This document shows, piece after piece, positions 1-12,300 of a stretch of 64,000 bases of DNA (position 1 is its first letter; each line of letters starts with the position of its first letter). Where the stretch lies: positions 310,001-374,000 of the forward strand of contig JAVHKY010000015.1 in NCBI GenBank assembly GCA_035079385.1, in the 5' to 3' direction. The notes under the pieces are model-generated. The model saw nothing but the letters and a program-made list of their open reading frames with translations. It did no database searches and was not told where the DNA came from. This DNA comes from Aspidiotus rigidus (lineage: Eukaryota > Arthropoda > Insecta > Hemiptera > Diaspididae). A program made the translations under genes and the position numbers.

Positions 1-1725
1 TTTTTTAGATTACATTCTTCTTATTATTATTGTAATAGTTTATTAGGTTGCCTAGGGAGGTGCTCGAAGGAGACGAGTTGCTCGCTTTTCGCCACAGTGA
101 CCACATTGTGAGACTCAAGAAAACTACGATATGAGATGAGTTTCATGAACGGAGTTGACCTATTCTAAGGAACCAATTGGAGAGAGCGATTTTTGTGAGT
201 GTAGGTATTGTGGTAAAAATTTTCCAGCTTGATACTCGAAAATATTCCAGAACTCCGTCTCATCGCATATCGCTCGAAAGTCGAAATTTTTCATTGATAA
301 CTTGATATATGAAATTTTTCAAGTCCAACTCCTCTGATGTCTTATCGAATTCACTTTTTGGAGCGCATGAAGCGAGTGCAGCAGTTGATTAATTTTTTAG
401 GTTGAACTTTGACTCTTAATGTTCAAGAGTCAAAACGTCTATTTTGGTGGCACTCCTTTATTACGAATTCGACGAGAGCGACGACCTTACAATCGCAACA
501 TCGATCACAAAGAAAAACTGTTCTGCTTTTCGCGACACTCGAAAATCTTCCACGCTTTAATTGCATCACTATACGCTTTATCATTTGAGGTCAGAAGTAT
601 CTTTGGTAACCTTCGACAGTCGATTGAATTGCGGTATGTCTCGCGTAAAGTTCTTTCTTACGCACGCACCATTACCAGTCTTTAAACCGGAACTAAACGC
701 ATAGGAAGCACGTGCCCGACACTGTATCGTCAGCGTGTCGACAGTATTTCGTATTCATTCGACAACGTCGTGGAACGTTGTGCGATGAGAATAAGAAAAT
801 GAGACTAAAATTTGGAGGCGGTTAAACGGTACACTGGTATCGAGTCTCCGTCGCGGTGTATGAGTGCACGACTTCTTAAAATCTGACGCTAGGAAGAAGA
901 AAGTATGCCGGTATATCGAAAATAATTCGTGCAGTGGACTGCCTTCACCGAGGCTAGTGGCTTTTACCTCGTAATCCTCACGAACAGAATGTACCTTCTG
1001 ATTGAATCATGGCTTTTTATCTTAAGCTGAGAGGTCTAATATATTTTTGTACTAGGCCTAAGAAACACTATACTAGACTTCGTTCTAAGAACTTGAACCT
1101 GAAATATAATATGATGAACCAGGTTCTGTGACCACGTAGTAAGATAGAGAAAGGCAGAACGTATGACGTCATAGGCCTGTCAAGAGCTAGTCAGCAGAAC
1201 ATACAGTATACCAAACTTGAGGTGGACCGAACGGGGCAAGCTTATTACCTACTCAGCCTAATATGAAGTAGACTGAACTTGCACTTAAGCGTCCCCTAAA
1301 GTCCTAAAGAAAAACTCCTAAGTAACTACCTAAATCTGTTTTTGGTTCTTTAAGTGAACTTGAAATTATTTTGTTTATTTGAGAATAAAGGGGTTGAACT
1401 ATAAGTTAAGAATGAGGGCGAGCGAACGGTGCAGGAGAGCTCACCGCACAACGAGCAGAGCGAATAAACCTATCAACTCGTTAGCCAAACATGGTGCTCC
1501 GTAATACGGGTGGAAGGGGATGTTATTGTGAGGTCATCATGACCGGGAAAAATGTATCAAAAGTCAATCTGATCGGTAGAATCGATTAAATATGATCGAT
1601 GAAATTGATATATTGTATTAGAGTGAGGCCTACCAATATACTAGGGCAAAGAGAGGCGACAGGTTCAGAGTGGATGAGCCCGTCAGCTGAATAGCCTTCA
1701 AGATAAAGCAAGAATATGATATTAA
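1..1725. other. No gene recognised
   Basis: Mixed-composition DNA. The longest open frame (419-685, plus, 88 codons) has no recognisable domain. From about 1030 to 1270 there are scattered short motifs of the type TACTAGGCCTAA, which recur near 1950-2000, 9430-9540, 15200-15250 and 58550-58870 and suggest old dispersed repeat remains. I see no RNA gene. Confidence 0.6.
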
Positions 1726-1729
1726 ATTT

Positions 1730-2120
1730 TAACAGGAAACCTGTTTTATGGTTTTTTTTTTAAATATTGCCGTGCGCCGTCCAACAAAAAACGGGAAAAT
1801 TTCGACTCTCGAGCCCCTTCCTATTTCTGAGTCCCCCTCCTATCACATATAGCTCGAGAGTCAAAATTCTTCCAAGTCCCCCTCCTATCATGTATAGCTC
1901 CAGATTCGAGAAAAATTTAGACTCTCGAACTATATTACACATATACTAGGCTTATAGTAGGTCTAGGTCTTATATTTATACTAGCTTTACCTAGGTCTAG
2001 GTTTACTTGAATTCTCAATACCAAATCCCATATGACTCATAAAACGGGTTCCCTGCGTTCCTCGTTCAACTTCGTTAAGGAAGCCAACGTTTTACGGCTT
2101 GTCCCGCCATATCTGTTTAA
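1730..2120. repeat. Dispersed repeat with CCCCCTCCTATCA boxes
   Basis: Two copies of a short box, CCCCCTCCTATCA followed by an ATATAGCTC-like end, lie at about 1832-1905. They are followed at about 2038-2085 by a segment reading AAAACGGGTTCCCTGCG and then a CGTTCAACTTCGTTAAGGAA stretch. The same two parts occur in the same order at 54.6-55.27 kb, where AAAACAGGTTCCCTG is followed by TTTAATTTCGTTAAAGAA. A single CCCCTCCTATCATACATAG box lies inside the hAT element at 38.0 kb. Sequence comparison by eye shows a repeat family; its class is unknown. Confidence 0.6.
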
Positions 2121-2699
2121 AATTGTTCCATTCACCTTAAAGATGGCATGTGCGCAGAGCCGATCAAATTCATCCATAAGGAGTACACATCTTTTTTTTA
2201 TAATTATGCCGTATCAACATACAATTTACAAATAATTGGATTCCCACAGAAATGTCTTCCTTAGTTAGATCTTTATATGTACCAACGTCAATCCATCGAC
2301 TGAATGATTTAGCATTGGTACCATCCAAAAATAGCGTAAGGTACTCATAATCAACAATTAATGCTTGATGCAAAATATGCTTCTACACAGTCTTCGAGAG
2401 AATGTTCACGAAACGTACGACCTTTGTGACATTCACGGGTATTGTCAGAAGTAAAATAAAAGCGATACAATGCAACTCTTCCGATACACCTGCGCAAACG
2501 ACGGCTCAACTTGTCTCAACCTTTGCAAAGATCATGAGTATTTTCAAGAAAGAAATAAGAGCCCCAAGATGCAACCGTTTTGGTACTTATACGAAAACTA
2601 CCCCTAAACTCGTCTCTTATCTTTTGCTTATTTCTTTTTCAAAGGTCGCGGTCGCTCTCGCATTTCTTCTTTTCAACAGGGAATCTGTTTCATTGGAGG

Positions 2700-4345
2700 G
2701 AGCTTTCCGGTAAAACGTGGGACTTGAAAAAAATTTGACCTTCGAGCTGTAGGTCTATTCATCAAGGTCGCGTATTGACACCTAAGTCGTTCATTTACCC
2801 AACTCACTCTGGACCATTCTGGTTTTTCATTTCGCAAGGAAGGAGCGACTGGCCTCCTGCTTGACCCGTAAAGCCTCTTGATTGGTCGTCGTCCTCTTCT
2901 TTTGCATACGACCGCTCTCTCCTCAGCAAGGAGCTCGATTGATGGTGACACAAAGAGCCTCCGTCGAGACAGTGCGGTAGACACTGACACACCTCAGCAC
3001 AGCTCTTTGTTGGATCTTTACCATCTCTCTCCTTGTGTATTGTATCTTCACGAGTCGGCCCTGGGCACCATACAGGAGGACCGACAAGGTGGTGCTCATC
3101 ATGATCCATCTTCTTGCTTCTCATCAGGCGACTTAAGTATGTAACTACCCTGCCAACCTTTTCTGTTGTCATCATAAAATTCTGCCTCAAGCTCAGCTTT
3201 GAGTTGAACCAGATGCTTAGGTACTTTATTACCTTCTTGGTCTTGATTTGCACAACTTACAAGGAAAAGTTGGGTGGACTGAACTTTTAAAGGATCGTAA
3301 ATAATATGGCCTCTGTCTTACCTAATGCAAGTTCTAGTCTAGCCGTCTCGATACAACGCGTCACTGCCCCTAGGCCCCGGTTTACCCTGCTCTCCACAGC
3401 TACAAATGTTTCGGCAGCGCATACCATTATAGTAGACGAGCGTGGCGTCTTCAACTTGAAAATGTCATAAATTGCGCCGCGCAACTGAAGTAGCCCAAGG
3501 ACTTACAAGTAACTGGGCGCTTTACTGTATTGACAGACGTCTCTGCTTAAATTTCACGATAGCTAAGATAGCTGCTGATGGTGAGCAGGTATGCGGGCAC
3601 TTCTTGGTCCATGAGGGCTTCCAATATCCTTTTATGGAACGCATTTATTATATTGCGGCTGATGGCTGCTCAAAACTGACTTGTCTATCCTCTTCAGTCT
3701 GATTTCAGCATCAGATATACAGCGTCCACTTTGAAAACCGTGCTGGCTACTTGAGATTATATCTCTTTCCTTTACATAGGTCCCAAGTCGATTGGCTATC
3801 ACTCTCTCTAAGAGTTTGCCAACGTTGTCTGGTGAGCAAAATGGATCATAAGAGGTAGGCAGACCAACAGATTTATCCTTCTTATCGATCAACGCTAGTG
3901 CCTTCCGCACAGGGAACAGATCCCAGCAACTGCTCCATGAAATGTATCAAGAAGCAGGGCTAGGTCAATTGAAAGTATTGCGCTCCAGACTGGATTCGAG
4001 ATTTCATCCGGACCCGCAGCCTTCTAATACTTACGCCGCAGTCTAATTGACTGCTGCATCTACCTCTTCGGCACTTCAGGAAGATATACCACCCTCTTCT
4101 ACAATTGATAGCGTTACTATTGGTGGTGGCTGCTGTGGTAACAAGCCATCAATGATCTGCCCCACAAGATCCTGCTCCAGCCTGCTCATTGCTGAGAGGC
4201 TCTTTAGTTTCTTCAGCACTACCTCATAGGGCTTGCCAAACGAGTCCTCCTCTGGCATTTCGCATAGCTCTTTTCATGTAGCACTCTTGCTGTCTTGTAT
4301 GGCTTTCTGCAGCCTCTTACGAGCCAGACGTCGACTTTTCAATTC
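2700..4345 (-). pseudogene. R1-like non-LTR retrotransposon fragment A (decayed ORF2)
   Basis: Read on the minus strand, this holds ordered pieces of an R1-type ORF2. The region upstream of RT (about 4076-4330) includes EDSFGKPYEVVLKKL. RT start (3632-3910) includes VGKLLERVIANRL and SSSQHGFQSGR. A later RT part (3287-3484) includes ESRVNRGLGAVTRCIE and LELALGKTEAILF. The post-RT region (3253 down to about 2700) includes KKVIKYLSIWFNSKLS and, in another frame, IELLAEERAVVCKRR. The pieces lie in different frames with stops between them, and the position of the catalytic ADD box is disrupted, so it is dead. Assignment to the R1 group rests on the spacing and wording of these motifs from family knowledge. 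A closely related fragment lies at 63.4 kb. Confidence 0.8.
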
Positions 4346-4739
4346 CTATACTCTACTAATTGAAGGTGTGTGAGTCAGGCGAGAGAGGGGTAGAAGCTTT
4401 TTTTTTTTGTGTTGTGTTATGGGCTCTTTTACCTTATGGTATCTCAGAGCTCTCTTATACTGAGTGTCAGTTTACATATTATTAAGCTTTCTGGTCTCGG
4501 TTCTCTCCTCGGTCCATAATTTTCTGACAGCTTCTTTTATGTATTGGCGCGTTTCTTCTTCCTCCAGGTTTAATGTATCTGGTCTACCTCCCTGGTACCA
4601 ATCAAAATAGGTGTTTTTCTCGACGGAATGTATAACTAAAAACGAAGAACTTTTTGGCACTGTCGTCGAATAAAAAAAAAAAAACGGATGCCCCAAAAAT
4701 AGGTCATTATTTTGCTTTCAATAGTTTCTTAATATTTAC
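4346..4739. other. Spacer between two retrotransposon fragments
   Basis: Contains short poly-T and poly-A runs (about 4399-4409 and 4672-4683). The minus frame at 4472-4696 gives no recognisable domain. It may belong to either neighbouring non-LTR fragment. Confidence 0.4.
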
Positions 4740-5180
4740 AATGACTTAAGTTGGCCTGCGTGCCCAGGAACTTAAAATCAGTTGTACGACGTCACGCACA
4801 GACGTCAATTCTTCCTCACCAATTTCATTAATTTCGTGTGGCTTCTTTACATTATTTATTTTTATTCTTTCTCCATTTGTTGGTGCACAGGGAAATTTTG
4901 CCCTAAGTATTGCATTGTTTGTTTCTTGCACATTTCTGGTCAGTGTACCATCAGGTCTCTTGATGGTTTCAGGTGGGCGTTTCTGTGTACTTCTATATTA
5001 ACTATCATTTTATATGGTCTCCCCCACGGACGGTCTTTATCAATAAACTCCTTCCAGGTATTATCTTTTGCTTGTTTTATGTTTATTCTGTATTGTGTTC
5101 GATGCTCTATTTTTCTTTCTGCATTTTGACATCTTTCAATTCTTCGATTTTGCCAAAAAGGCAGAAGCTAACATAACTGT
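4740..5180 (-). pseudogene. R1-like non-LTR retrotransposon fragment B (region upstream of RT)
   Basis: The minus strand encodes, with frame changes, a WKEFIDKDRPWGRPYKMIVN-type motif near 5000-5070 (the W..F....DPWG.PYK signature that precedes RT in R1-type ORF2). A frame at 4746-4931 follows with QETNNAILRAKFPCAPTN and EEELTSVRDVVQLIL. Fragment A has its own, different copy of the same signature (EDSFGKPYEVV), so two distinct elements are present. Only this short part of ORF2 is recognisable; RT and endonuclease are absent here. Confidence 0.6.
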
Positions 5181-8100
5181 CTTCTGCGGTAGCATTTCTT
5201 ATGCTGGCTTCAAGCTTCCCTTCACCATGGTATATTGTACGCTAGGCCAACTCGTAGATCGCGGGCTCAAGCGCTCCTCTCGTTCGCCTGAAGAGCTTAG
5301 TAAAAGCCTGGCTTAGCACTGAATTGAGAAAAATCGCTATCTCAGGTTGTTCACGAAAATTTTTTCGCGTAGGTGCCTACAGTGAGAACCCAAAAATTTG
5401 GATCTCCCCCGCCGACGTCGCTAGAATATCTCTCAATTTTAAGTTTTTTCGATTTTTCTCGGAAACTATGGACCTTAGAGCAAAAATGCATCACTTCAAA
5501 ATTATTCTATGTAAAATTGTGTATAAAATGAACCCCCGTACGAGTATTTTAGTAAATGAAAGTTGTATAGCTTTGCGTTGAAATTTGTAAAAATATCATT
5601 TTCACAATTTTTCTAGAAAAGTATTGCCTAGGAAGACTGGGAGGAAGCCGACGCGACTTGGCGAAAGGTGCGGCCCAACGCGCGAGAAAACTTATCTACG
5701 TACGGCAACTTGATCCATTTGCATCCTCTAGTTCTCGGAAAGTTGGAGCGGAGGGGGAGGGGGGGTGTGATGAAGTCGAGGCATTTTTTCGTGTTCTTCT
5801 TTCGGATCATTTTCGATTTAGCGAGAAATTTGAGGGTGACAACTTCCTGGACAAAATGGTTACAATATTCATGGGAATGTGGACTAGTCTATGAATGAAT
5901 GAATTGAATGCTGTAAGTTTATGGCTCATGGGCTAGGAAAATGATCCATTGATAAGAATATCGATGGCTGTCTCCTTAGAGTTAATTCGTTCTTCAATTT
6001 TATGGTTAAACCATTTGAGTACAATTCCTTTTCATAAGCTGTCTCCTTCCTGAAGACACTGGACTTATGTTAGACGTATAACCTTTCTTAATATTGAGTA
6101 GGTCGAGTTCATACTTTTTTTTCAACAATTTGAGATTTTCGATGGTTTCTGACTGATTTATTTCTTTCAGCAAATTCATAATTTCTTGTACTTAATTCAT
6201 GGAGGATGAACCTTAAGGCGACTCAACCATTTTCGTCGCTTCTCCGGCCACTTTGGTTTTCCTTGCACATAATAACAGCTTCAAAATATTACCTTCTGTC
6301 AAGTATTCTTGGAGAGACGTCGTCATCGAACTCCAGAAACACGTCTACAACCATGTTCTGAGCTGTTAGCTCATGGACTTATAGACTTTTGTTGAAGTTT
6401 TCAATTCCGGCAACTTGCAAAATTTCAAATCATTTTTCGATTTCGGTCATATTTTCAATTTTTTTCAAAACGTCAATAGGTCTATAAACGTCAATAAATA
6501 CAGCACTTGTAATGAGAATTTCCAATACAGTCTCTGGATACAGTTTGGGCGATTGGCGTTAATTATATTAACGTCTAATTATATCAAAATCGTTGGTAAA
6601 AGAATGTAGAGAAAGAAACGTTACAATGTTGGAAAAAACGAGAATAGGTCATTAGCTCGCGGAGAGATGTTCGGAGTAAATGGATTTGTAGTAATAGGTG
6701 GATCGGAGGAAGTTTAAGGTGTTGGTCATGGATTCTAAGTTATTGGAAAGAGCGGACGGGGTATGGGGGGAGACAGAAAATGAGTGTCTGATGTTTATGA
6801 GAGAAGGGCAGGTGAAAAAGTGAGAGACAAATAAATTCTCAGTTTGGCAGTATTGACATGAGGGAGGGGTAGAGAGTCAAAGGATAAGGAAGGAGTGGGT
6901 TAGGCGAGTGTGTCCAAAACTACTTCTTCGCGGCGTGAGGGATGGATTGAAGAAAACCAGAGGTTGTGCCATGATAAAGTGATTTGTGAAGGTCGAACTA
7001 TTTTAAGTCATAGGCCGGAGAAGGGGAGCGATCAGTGATTGAGGGGAGAAGTAAGGCTTGCTTAGGTCCACTGCGTCCTGTTACGGTAGACCGATATGAC
7101 CAAGGATCCAGAGGAGAGCAATTGAAGATGGTGTGCAGGACTATGAGGATACGCTACTGTACAATAGGATTGGAAGAGTAAGGGTTTTGCATGGCTTGGA
7201 GAAAAGGAGAGAGTCAGAGAGGAGGAGGAATTTACAGGGTTGAGGAAGAAGAGTGACGTGAGTAAGGAAGGTATAGATGGCAGATACTTCGGCAGAATAT
7301 ATGGAGGTCGAGTTTTTCTAACGAAAGTGTGAGATTTCACCATTGGTTGCTGAAAATGTCACACTACGTGTCCCTAGGGGAAACATGTTAGCTTCTGTAC
7401 TCATCATTTTTTTTTATTTTTATTAAATCCAGCACAATCAGGCAGAGTAATGAATTTTTGAAAAATATAAGGGGACGGGCAATCCAAATCTCAATATATC
7501 TTACTGACGAAAACGCTCACTTTCGACCTTTGAGCTGTATGTATAACACGGGAAATTGTGATCCCAAAGGAGGGGGGGGGGTATTTGGAGGAAAGTCATG
7601 CGGAAGACTCTGCAGGTTAATATTTTTCGAGTTACGTATACGAGATGGCGGAGGAGAGGACTCGAAAAAATTCCGAGGAAAAAGACTTGGAAACATTTTT
7701 GACGTCACCCAATTTTTTGAAAGACTGCGAAAATGAGGTGATTTCCTTAATGATGTACCTGGCAAGATACACGATTTTCGTAGTGTACCATCGCACATCC
7801 TATGAATATTGGAACTGTAACACTATTTAATGCGAAATATCTCAGACACGCGCAGTTTCAAATTACTCGTACCATTTATAAACACAATGTTTTTTCATTC
7901 TTTCTTTGAATACAAAATCTTCTTCATTCTCGCGATGCATCGAGGTCTAGCATACTGGTGCAACGTTATGGGCAGATAGCCAAATAGTTCAACAACCACA
8001 CGCACTAAAATCCGCGTTACGAGAATTATTTCTTGGCGTATGAAACGGCTAAAAAAACAAATCTCTCGGCTTACCGTATTACATTTTATATAATGTAATT

Positions 8101-9540
8101 GCGTTAATCATTTCTTATTATGTTAATAGAATTCCTCTGAAAAAAATCTCACCGTAAGTGGACGGGTTTTCCTGTATGTACGATCCGAAATTAGGTATTC
8201 AGATTTTTAAGCCTAATTCACACGTCACGTGTCGCAGCTCTCTAGAAAAAGACGAATAAAATAGGCTTAGCTTTGAATGTTCCAAGTCTCATCATCGACG
8301 ATAGAATTTCCGCTTACCATTTATAGTACGGTCGTCTACTGCACACCTACAAACAGTTATTCAATCATACTCTCGATAATCTCGTCAGACAGAGAATAAA
8401 AATGATTTACTCTTTTGTTTTAACGAAATCGTTCATTACTCGAGAATTAATTGCCCTTGTCATTTTATACACTCGTATAGTCGAACTAACATTGAAATAC
8501 TTAAATTCAATGACGTGTACATTGTGCGATACGAAATTATGCTGTTGTACATTCATATTTCGCGCCTTATTAACTCGACGAATAGTCCATAATAAGTCGT
8601 ACAAATCACGACAGTTATACGTCGTGTGTTTGCTAAACCCGAACCAAGAGTTCACTAAAGAAAACATCGTTTCGACGATTACGAGTTCGTTGATTTATGT
8701 GATTATTTTCAGGTATAGATTTGTCAATATTGTACACATATTGTCATCGCTTGTAAGTAATTTATTAGCTTTGCTACAAAGACCTCTTGAACCGCCTGAA
8801 AATATATTCGTAACTTTCCTGACGAGCGCTAATGGGAAAAAGTTACACATTACCCATACATGTCCGAGCTGATCGAGTCGGCACGAGTTATTCAAGATCA
8901 GGTGCGCGTGATTTCGCAAGATTCATTCGATGGAACGAATTGGTTGATAATAAGAGCAAGTGAGATGTTCGTAGGTACCGGAAACTTCCATCACTAACGG
9001 TGAGGAAGGAATCTTAACGCAGCGGAAGATTTTATTATAGTTTGCTACAAAGTGGTACAGAAAGTGTTTAGAGGGCAGAGATTTTGAGTCAAGCGCATTT
9101 AAAATACGAGCTGCGTGTAAAAAATTATTATAGTTTTTTCTTGACTCAAAATTTTCCATCGTTCTGCCATTTTGCCCTGGAAATCGAAAGCTATCTAAAC
9201 TTTTCAAAACATATGAACCGCCCCGGCAACAGAATTTGCGATCCATGCTCCCAATACTCAGTTTTGTCATACATTCACAAGATTTTCGGTACCGCCCTCC
9301 TCACTCTGCTCTTGAAAACCCGCGAGGCCGATTTGGCCCCTCCATCCCACTGACGTGCTTACAGTCTCGAACCCTCCTCCCAATCCAGAAATCTGCGAGG
9401 CCAAGTTCAAATTTCGCAGTCTTAGCATACAGTATATGAGGCTATACTAGCTGTAAACGAGTCTTAAGCTAGCATGATTGGACTTTAAACTAGACCGACT
9501 ATGGCTTAGCATATATTATATTAGGCCTAAAGTAAATCTA
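5181..9540. other. No gene recognised; purine-rich stretch 6650-7360
   Basis: No frame here has a convincing domain. The longest (8402-8872, plus, 156 codons) reads as low-information, Leu/Ile/Thr-rich chance coding. From about 6650 to 7360 the plus strand is strongly purine-rich (many GGAGAG, GAGGAAG and GGGGAG runs), unlike its flanks, and opens a minus frame (7062-7343, Ser/Pro/Leu-rich) that I cannot identify. A G-run occurs at about 7570. A segment near 9300-9410 shares the words TCTGCGAG and CCAGAAA with 58.5 kb, suggesting a dispersed repeat. Confidence 0.5.
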
Positions 9541-9559
9541 CCTCAGCTTTCGTCCACTA

Positions 9560-10178
9560 TCTTCATATTCTTGTTTCCACTTATTAAGAGCCTCCCTGCA
9601 GACACAACAGTCAGCAGGTTCCCAAGCAGCGGCACGTTCTTCTTGCGTGCACAAATAATGGATCTACCAGCTAATTCATATTTGGCCAGGGCCTAGATAC
9701 ATATTACTGAGCTGGGACAGCCGGCCGTAGCACAATAGCATGCAATGGTGAAGTCTGTCAATGTGCTTTGCTACATTTTCCACATTTAGGGGGTGGACAA
9801 ACAATGCACATCCATGTCTAGCATATATGCGCATATGGTTCCTTCCAACATAATCCACCTCGCCGTCGAGCTAACGCCCTTAGCTTAGGCACCGTTTTCG
9901 CATACTTCTTTACAGGTGGCTTCCAGCTGAGTCTATCATCGAGCCACACACCAAGGTATTTTATCACCTCTTTCGGTCTGATGAATATTCCCTTTATTTT
10001 TATTGGAGGGCTGATAACAACACCTTGGTTCTTCACCAACAGAAGTTGAGCTTTTTTGACGTTTAGGAAGAGACATGCGTGTTTCACTTTAGTGCTGACA
10101 GCTCCTGAACAAAATCCGCGGACAGAAGCAGCAGCGTCTCATCTTTTTTGCCATATTCTCGAGGACATAGTTGTAGCC
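9560..10178 (-). pseudogene. R1-like non-LTR retrotransposon fragment C, 3' part
   Basis: The minus strand reads DETLLLLSADFVQELSALK (an ADD-type RT motif region, about 10080-10140), then LFLNVKKAQLLLVKNQGVVI and KEVIKYLGVWLDDRLSWKP, typical of the end of R1-type RT, followed by KTVPKLRALARR (9818-10087). A stop (TGA) between the first two parts and later frame changes mark it as dead. It is continuous with the piece at 12045-12300: the two are separated by a hAT-type insertion, whose duplicated 8 bp (10171-10178) is included here. Confidence 0.8.
10171..10178. repeat. Target-site duplication of hAT-type element (left)
   Basis: TTGTAGCC immediately precedes the element terminus CAGTG and is repeated exactly at 12045-12052 after the other terminus. 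Confidence 0.95.
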
Positions 10179-12044
10179 CAGTGTTTCTCAACCGGTGTGC
10201 CGCGGCACATCATTGTGCCGCAAGCCCGCCTCAGGTGTGCCGCAAAAGTTTTATCAAAAACATAAATCAACATGAACTAAAAAAGAATTGTCATTTTTTT
10301 TCAATAACTTGACAAATTAGTGTTATTACTTTAACTAAATAAATTGAAAACATTTTATTAACATAAATAAATATATCTAATTTCCAATTAAAAAATTGTA
10401 TACAATAATAATAATTTTGATTCTTAGTACAAATTAAAATTTTTAAATTTAATTTATTAATTTAACTAAGAGAATAGATTTAAATAATTACAATATTAAT
10501 ATCTTTAGGGATAATAGAATGATTCAATAAAAATTTTTAATTTGTTACCTCGATGTTGAATTATTAAAATTATATTAAAAGAATTTATATAATTCAATCT
10601 GTAATTCTATTCAATTTATTGGGGATACAATCTATTTTAATATTTATTGATGGTAATGTTCATGAATGAATTGTATATAGAATACCCCGACGATATATTA
10701 TTTTCTCTGATTTTATTTTATTTCGAAATAATTTATTAACTATAAATTATAAAATAAAAAATTCCATTATTAATATATAGAGCCCGGATTTTTTGGTATT
10801 TATAATTTAATTTTCGGTACTAAAACTTTGATTTTCGGTATTATTCGGTATTTAGAAAATAATGACCATTTTTCACATGATTTTGAGTAAATATTGGTAT
10901 ATTTTAGACGAATTGATGGCCAGTTTTCGGTAAAAATGATGCTTTCGGTATTTATAATCTACGTTTTCGGTATTTTACCGAAAAATCCGGGCTCTAATAA
11001 TATATAATTTAAAAGTAATTTCATATTTAAAAAATAAAATATTAAATAAATTGAATAAATTAAATTTTTAATAATAATTAATATTTGAAATTAATTAAAA
11101 ATAGAAATTGAAAATAAAGCTGATCGCTATCAAACTCATAATAAATTTAAAAATCAAACGTTTCAAAAGAATTTAAAAATTAAATTTCAAATTTAAAAAT
11201 TAATATTCTTTATTATAAGAATTAAAAAAGTAATACTTGAAGATAATGAAATAATTGGGTTTATTAATGATATAAAAAAAAAAAACAATTTAAATAAAAT
11301 TGAATAAAATATTTTATTAAAAAATAAATTAAAATATTTATTTGAATTATACAGAAAAAACCAATTAAAATAAAATAAATTAATTGTGTATTTTCTATTT
11401 AATTTAATTATTATAAATTGAATTCATAATTTATTTAATTATATTATTATTTTAATTTTAATTATAATCAAAATATCAACTATTAATTTTCTTTTATATT
11501 AATCCATTAATTTTATTAAATTCATTTTTTAAAAATTTTTATTAAATTGATAATTTTAATTTTTAAAATTTAAATTGAACATTTTATTGATGAAATTATT
11601 TGGAAAAGTAATCATAAGCCCTATCTGACCGATGTGTTCCAATGTTTGAATGATGTCAGTTCCAGTTATAATTACTTAAACTTGAGTCCAAACCTGCAGT
11701 CACTGTCATAAAAATCAAGAACTTCCTGTGATTTGGCCAGAAATACAGATTATATATTTCATGTTTCTTCATAAATTTGAGAATTAGAAGAGCCCGGAGG
11801 GTTTCCAGTAAATACGGGAAGCATCCAGACTTTTTTGCGAGAGAAAGAAGGATGAGGCCTCATATAGGCATCTTGTAGGCTACAAATTCTGAAATTAGGA
11901 GGAGGAAATCTGTAGAGACATGAAAATTTCAAAACATACAAAAATTTTCGATATACAATTTGGAGCTCTGGAAATGCTGTGCCGCAGTAATATCATCTCA
12001 TGGAAAAATGTGCCGCGATATAAGAAAGGTTGCGAGAAACACTG
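10179..12044. mobile_element. hAT-type non-autonomous DNA transposon, 1,866 bp
   Basis: The left end begins CAGTGTTTCTCAACC and the right end is the inverse of CAGTGTTTCTCGCAACC, an 11-bp perfect terminal inverted repeat that continues after a 2-bp offset. Both ends carry GTGCCGCG-type subterminal words. It is bounded by an exact 8-bp duplication (TTGTAGCC), the size typical of the hAT superfamily. The interior (about 10260-11620) is extremely AT-rich and carries no transposase frame, so the element depends on a transposase from elsewhere. It sits inside R1-like fragment C and is younger than it. A second inverted-repeat element is nested at 10779-10995. Confidence 0.9.
10779..10995. mobile_element. 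Nested inverted-repeat (MITE-like) element, 217 bp
   Basis: Ends are inverted copies: AGAGCCCGGATTTTTTGGTA on the left and TACCGAAAAATCCGGGCTCT on the right. The inside repeats the word TTTTCGGTATT about five times in direct and inverted orientation. The GC-containing ends stand out from the AT-rich surroundings. Flanks on both sides are TAATATA-like, so a TSD cannot be defined safely. The superfamily is not assigned. Confidence 0.75.
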
Positions 12045-12300
12045 TTGTAGCCAGTGCAGTGTTCCATAAGAAGGGACCCACTTCGCTACCTTGCGGGTAT
12101 CCCCTTTCAATTCCTACAAAACAGTTCTCCAGGACCATCGTTCTACTATCATTGAGGACCTGCAGTCTTTGTAGTTCCTGGATTATCCAAGGCCACGGCC
12201 TATTCAAAGACGCCTCGGCTGTGATACCTCAGGCATTTCGCATCTTGGTCATCCATTTGGTGGAATCCGCAAGATCGAGTTGCCACCACACCAAGTTATA
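12045..12300 (-). pseudogene. R1-like non-LTR retrotransposon fragment C, 5' part
   Basis: The minus frame (coding from 12207) reads ELQRLQVLNDSRTMVLENCF then GIERGYPQGSEVGPFLWNTAL, the QGS..GP.LWN block of RT in R1-type elements, immediately 5' of the hAT insertion. RT motifs continue on the other side of the insertion (9560-10178). The left 8 bp (12045-12052, TTGTAGCC) are the second copy of the hAT target duplication. Confidence 0.8.

Noticed and set aside
8402..8872. 156-codon plus-strand frame as a gene
   Set aside because: No domain, low-information composition, overlapping frames on the other strand, no supporting context.
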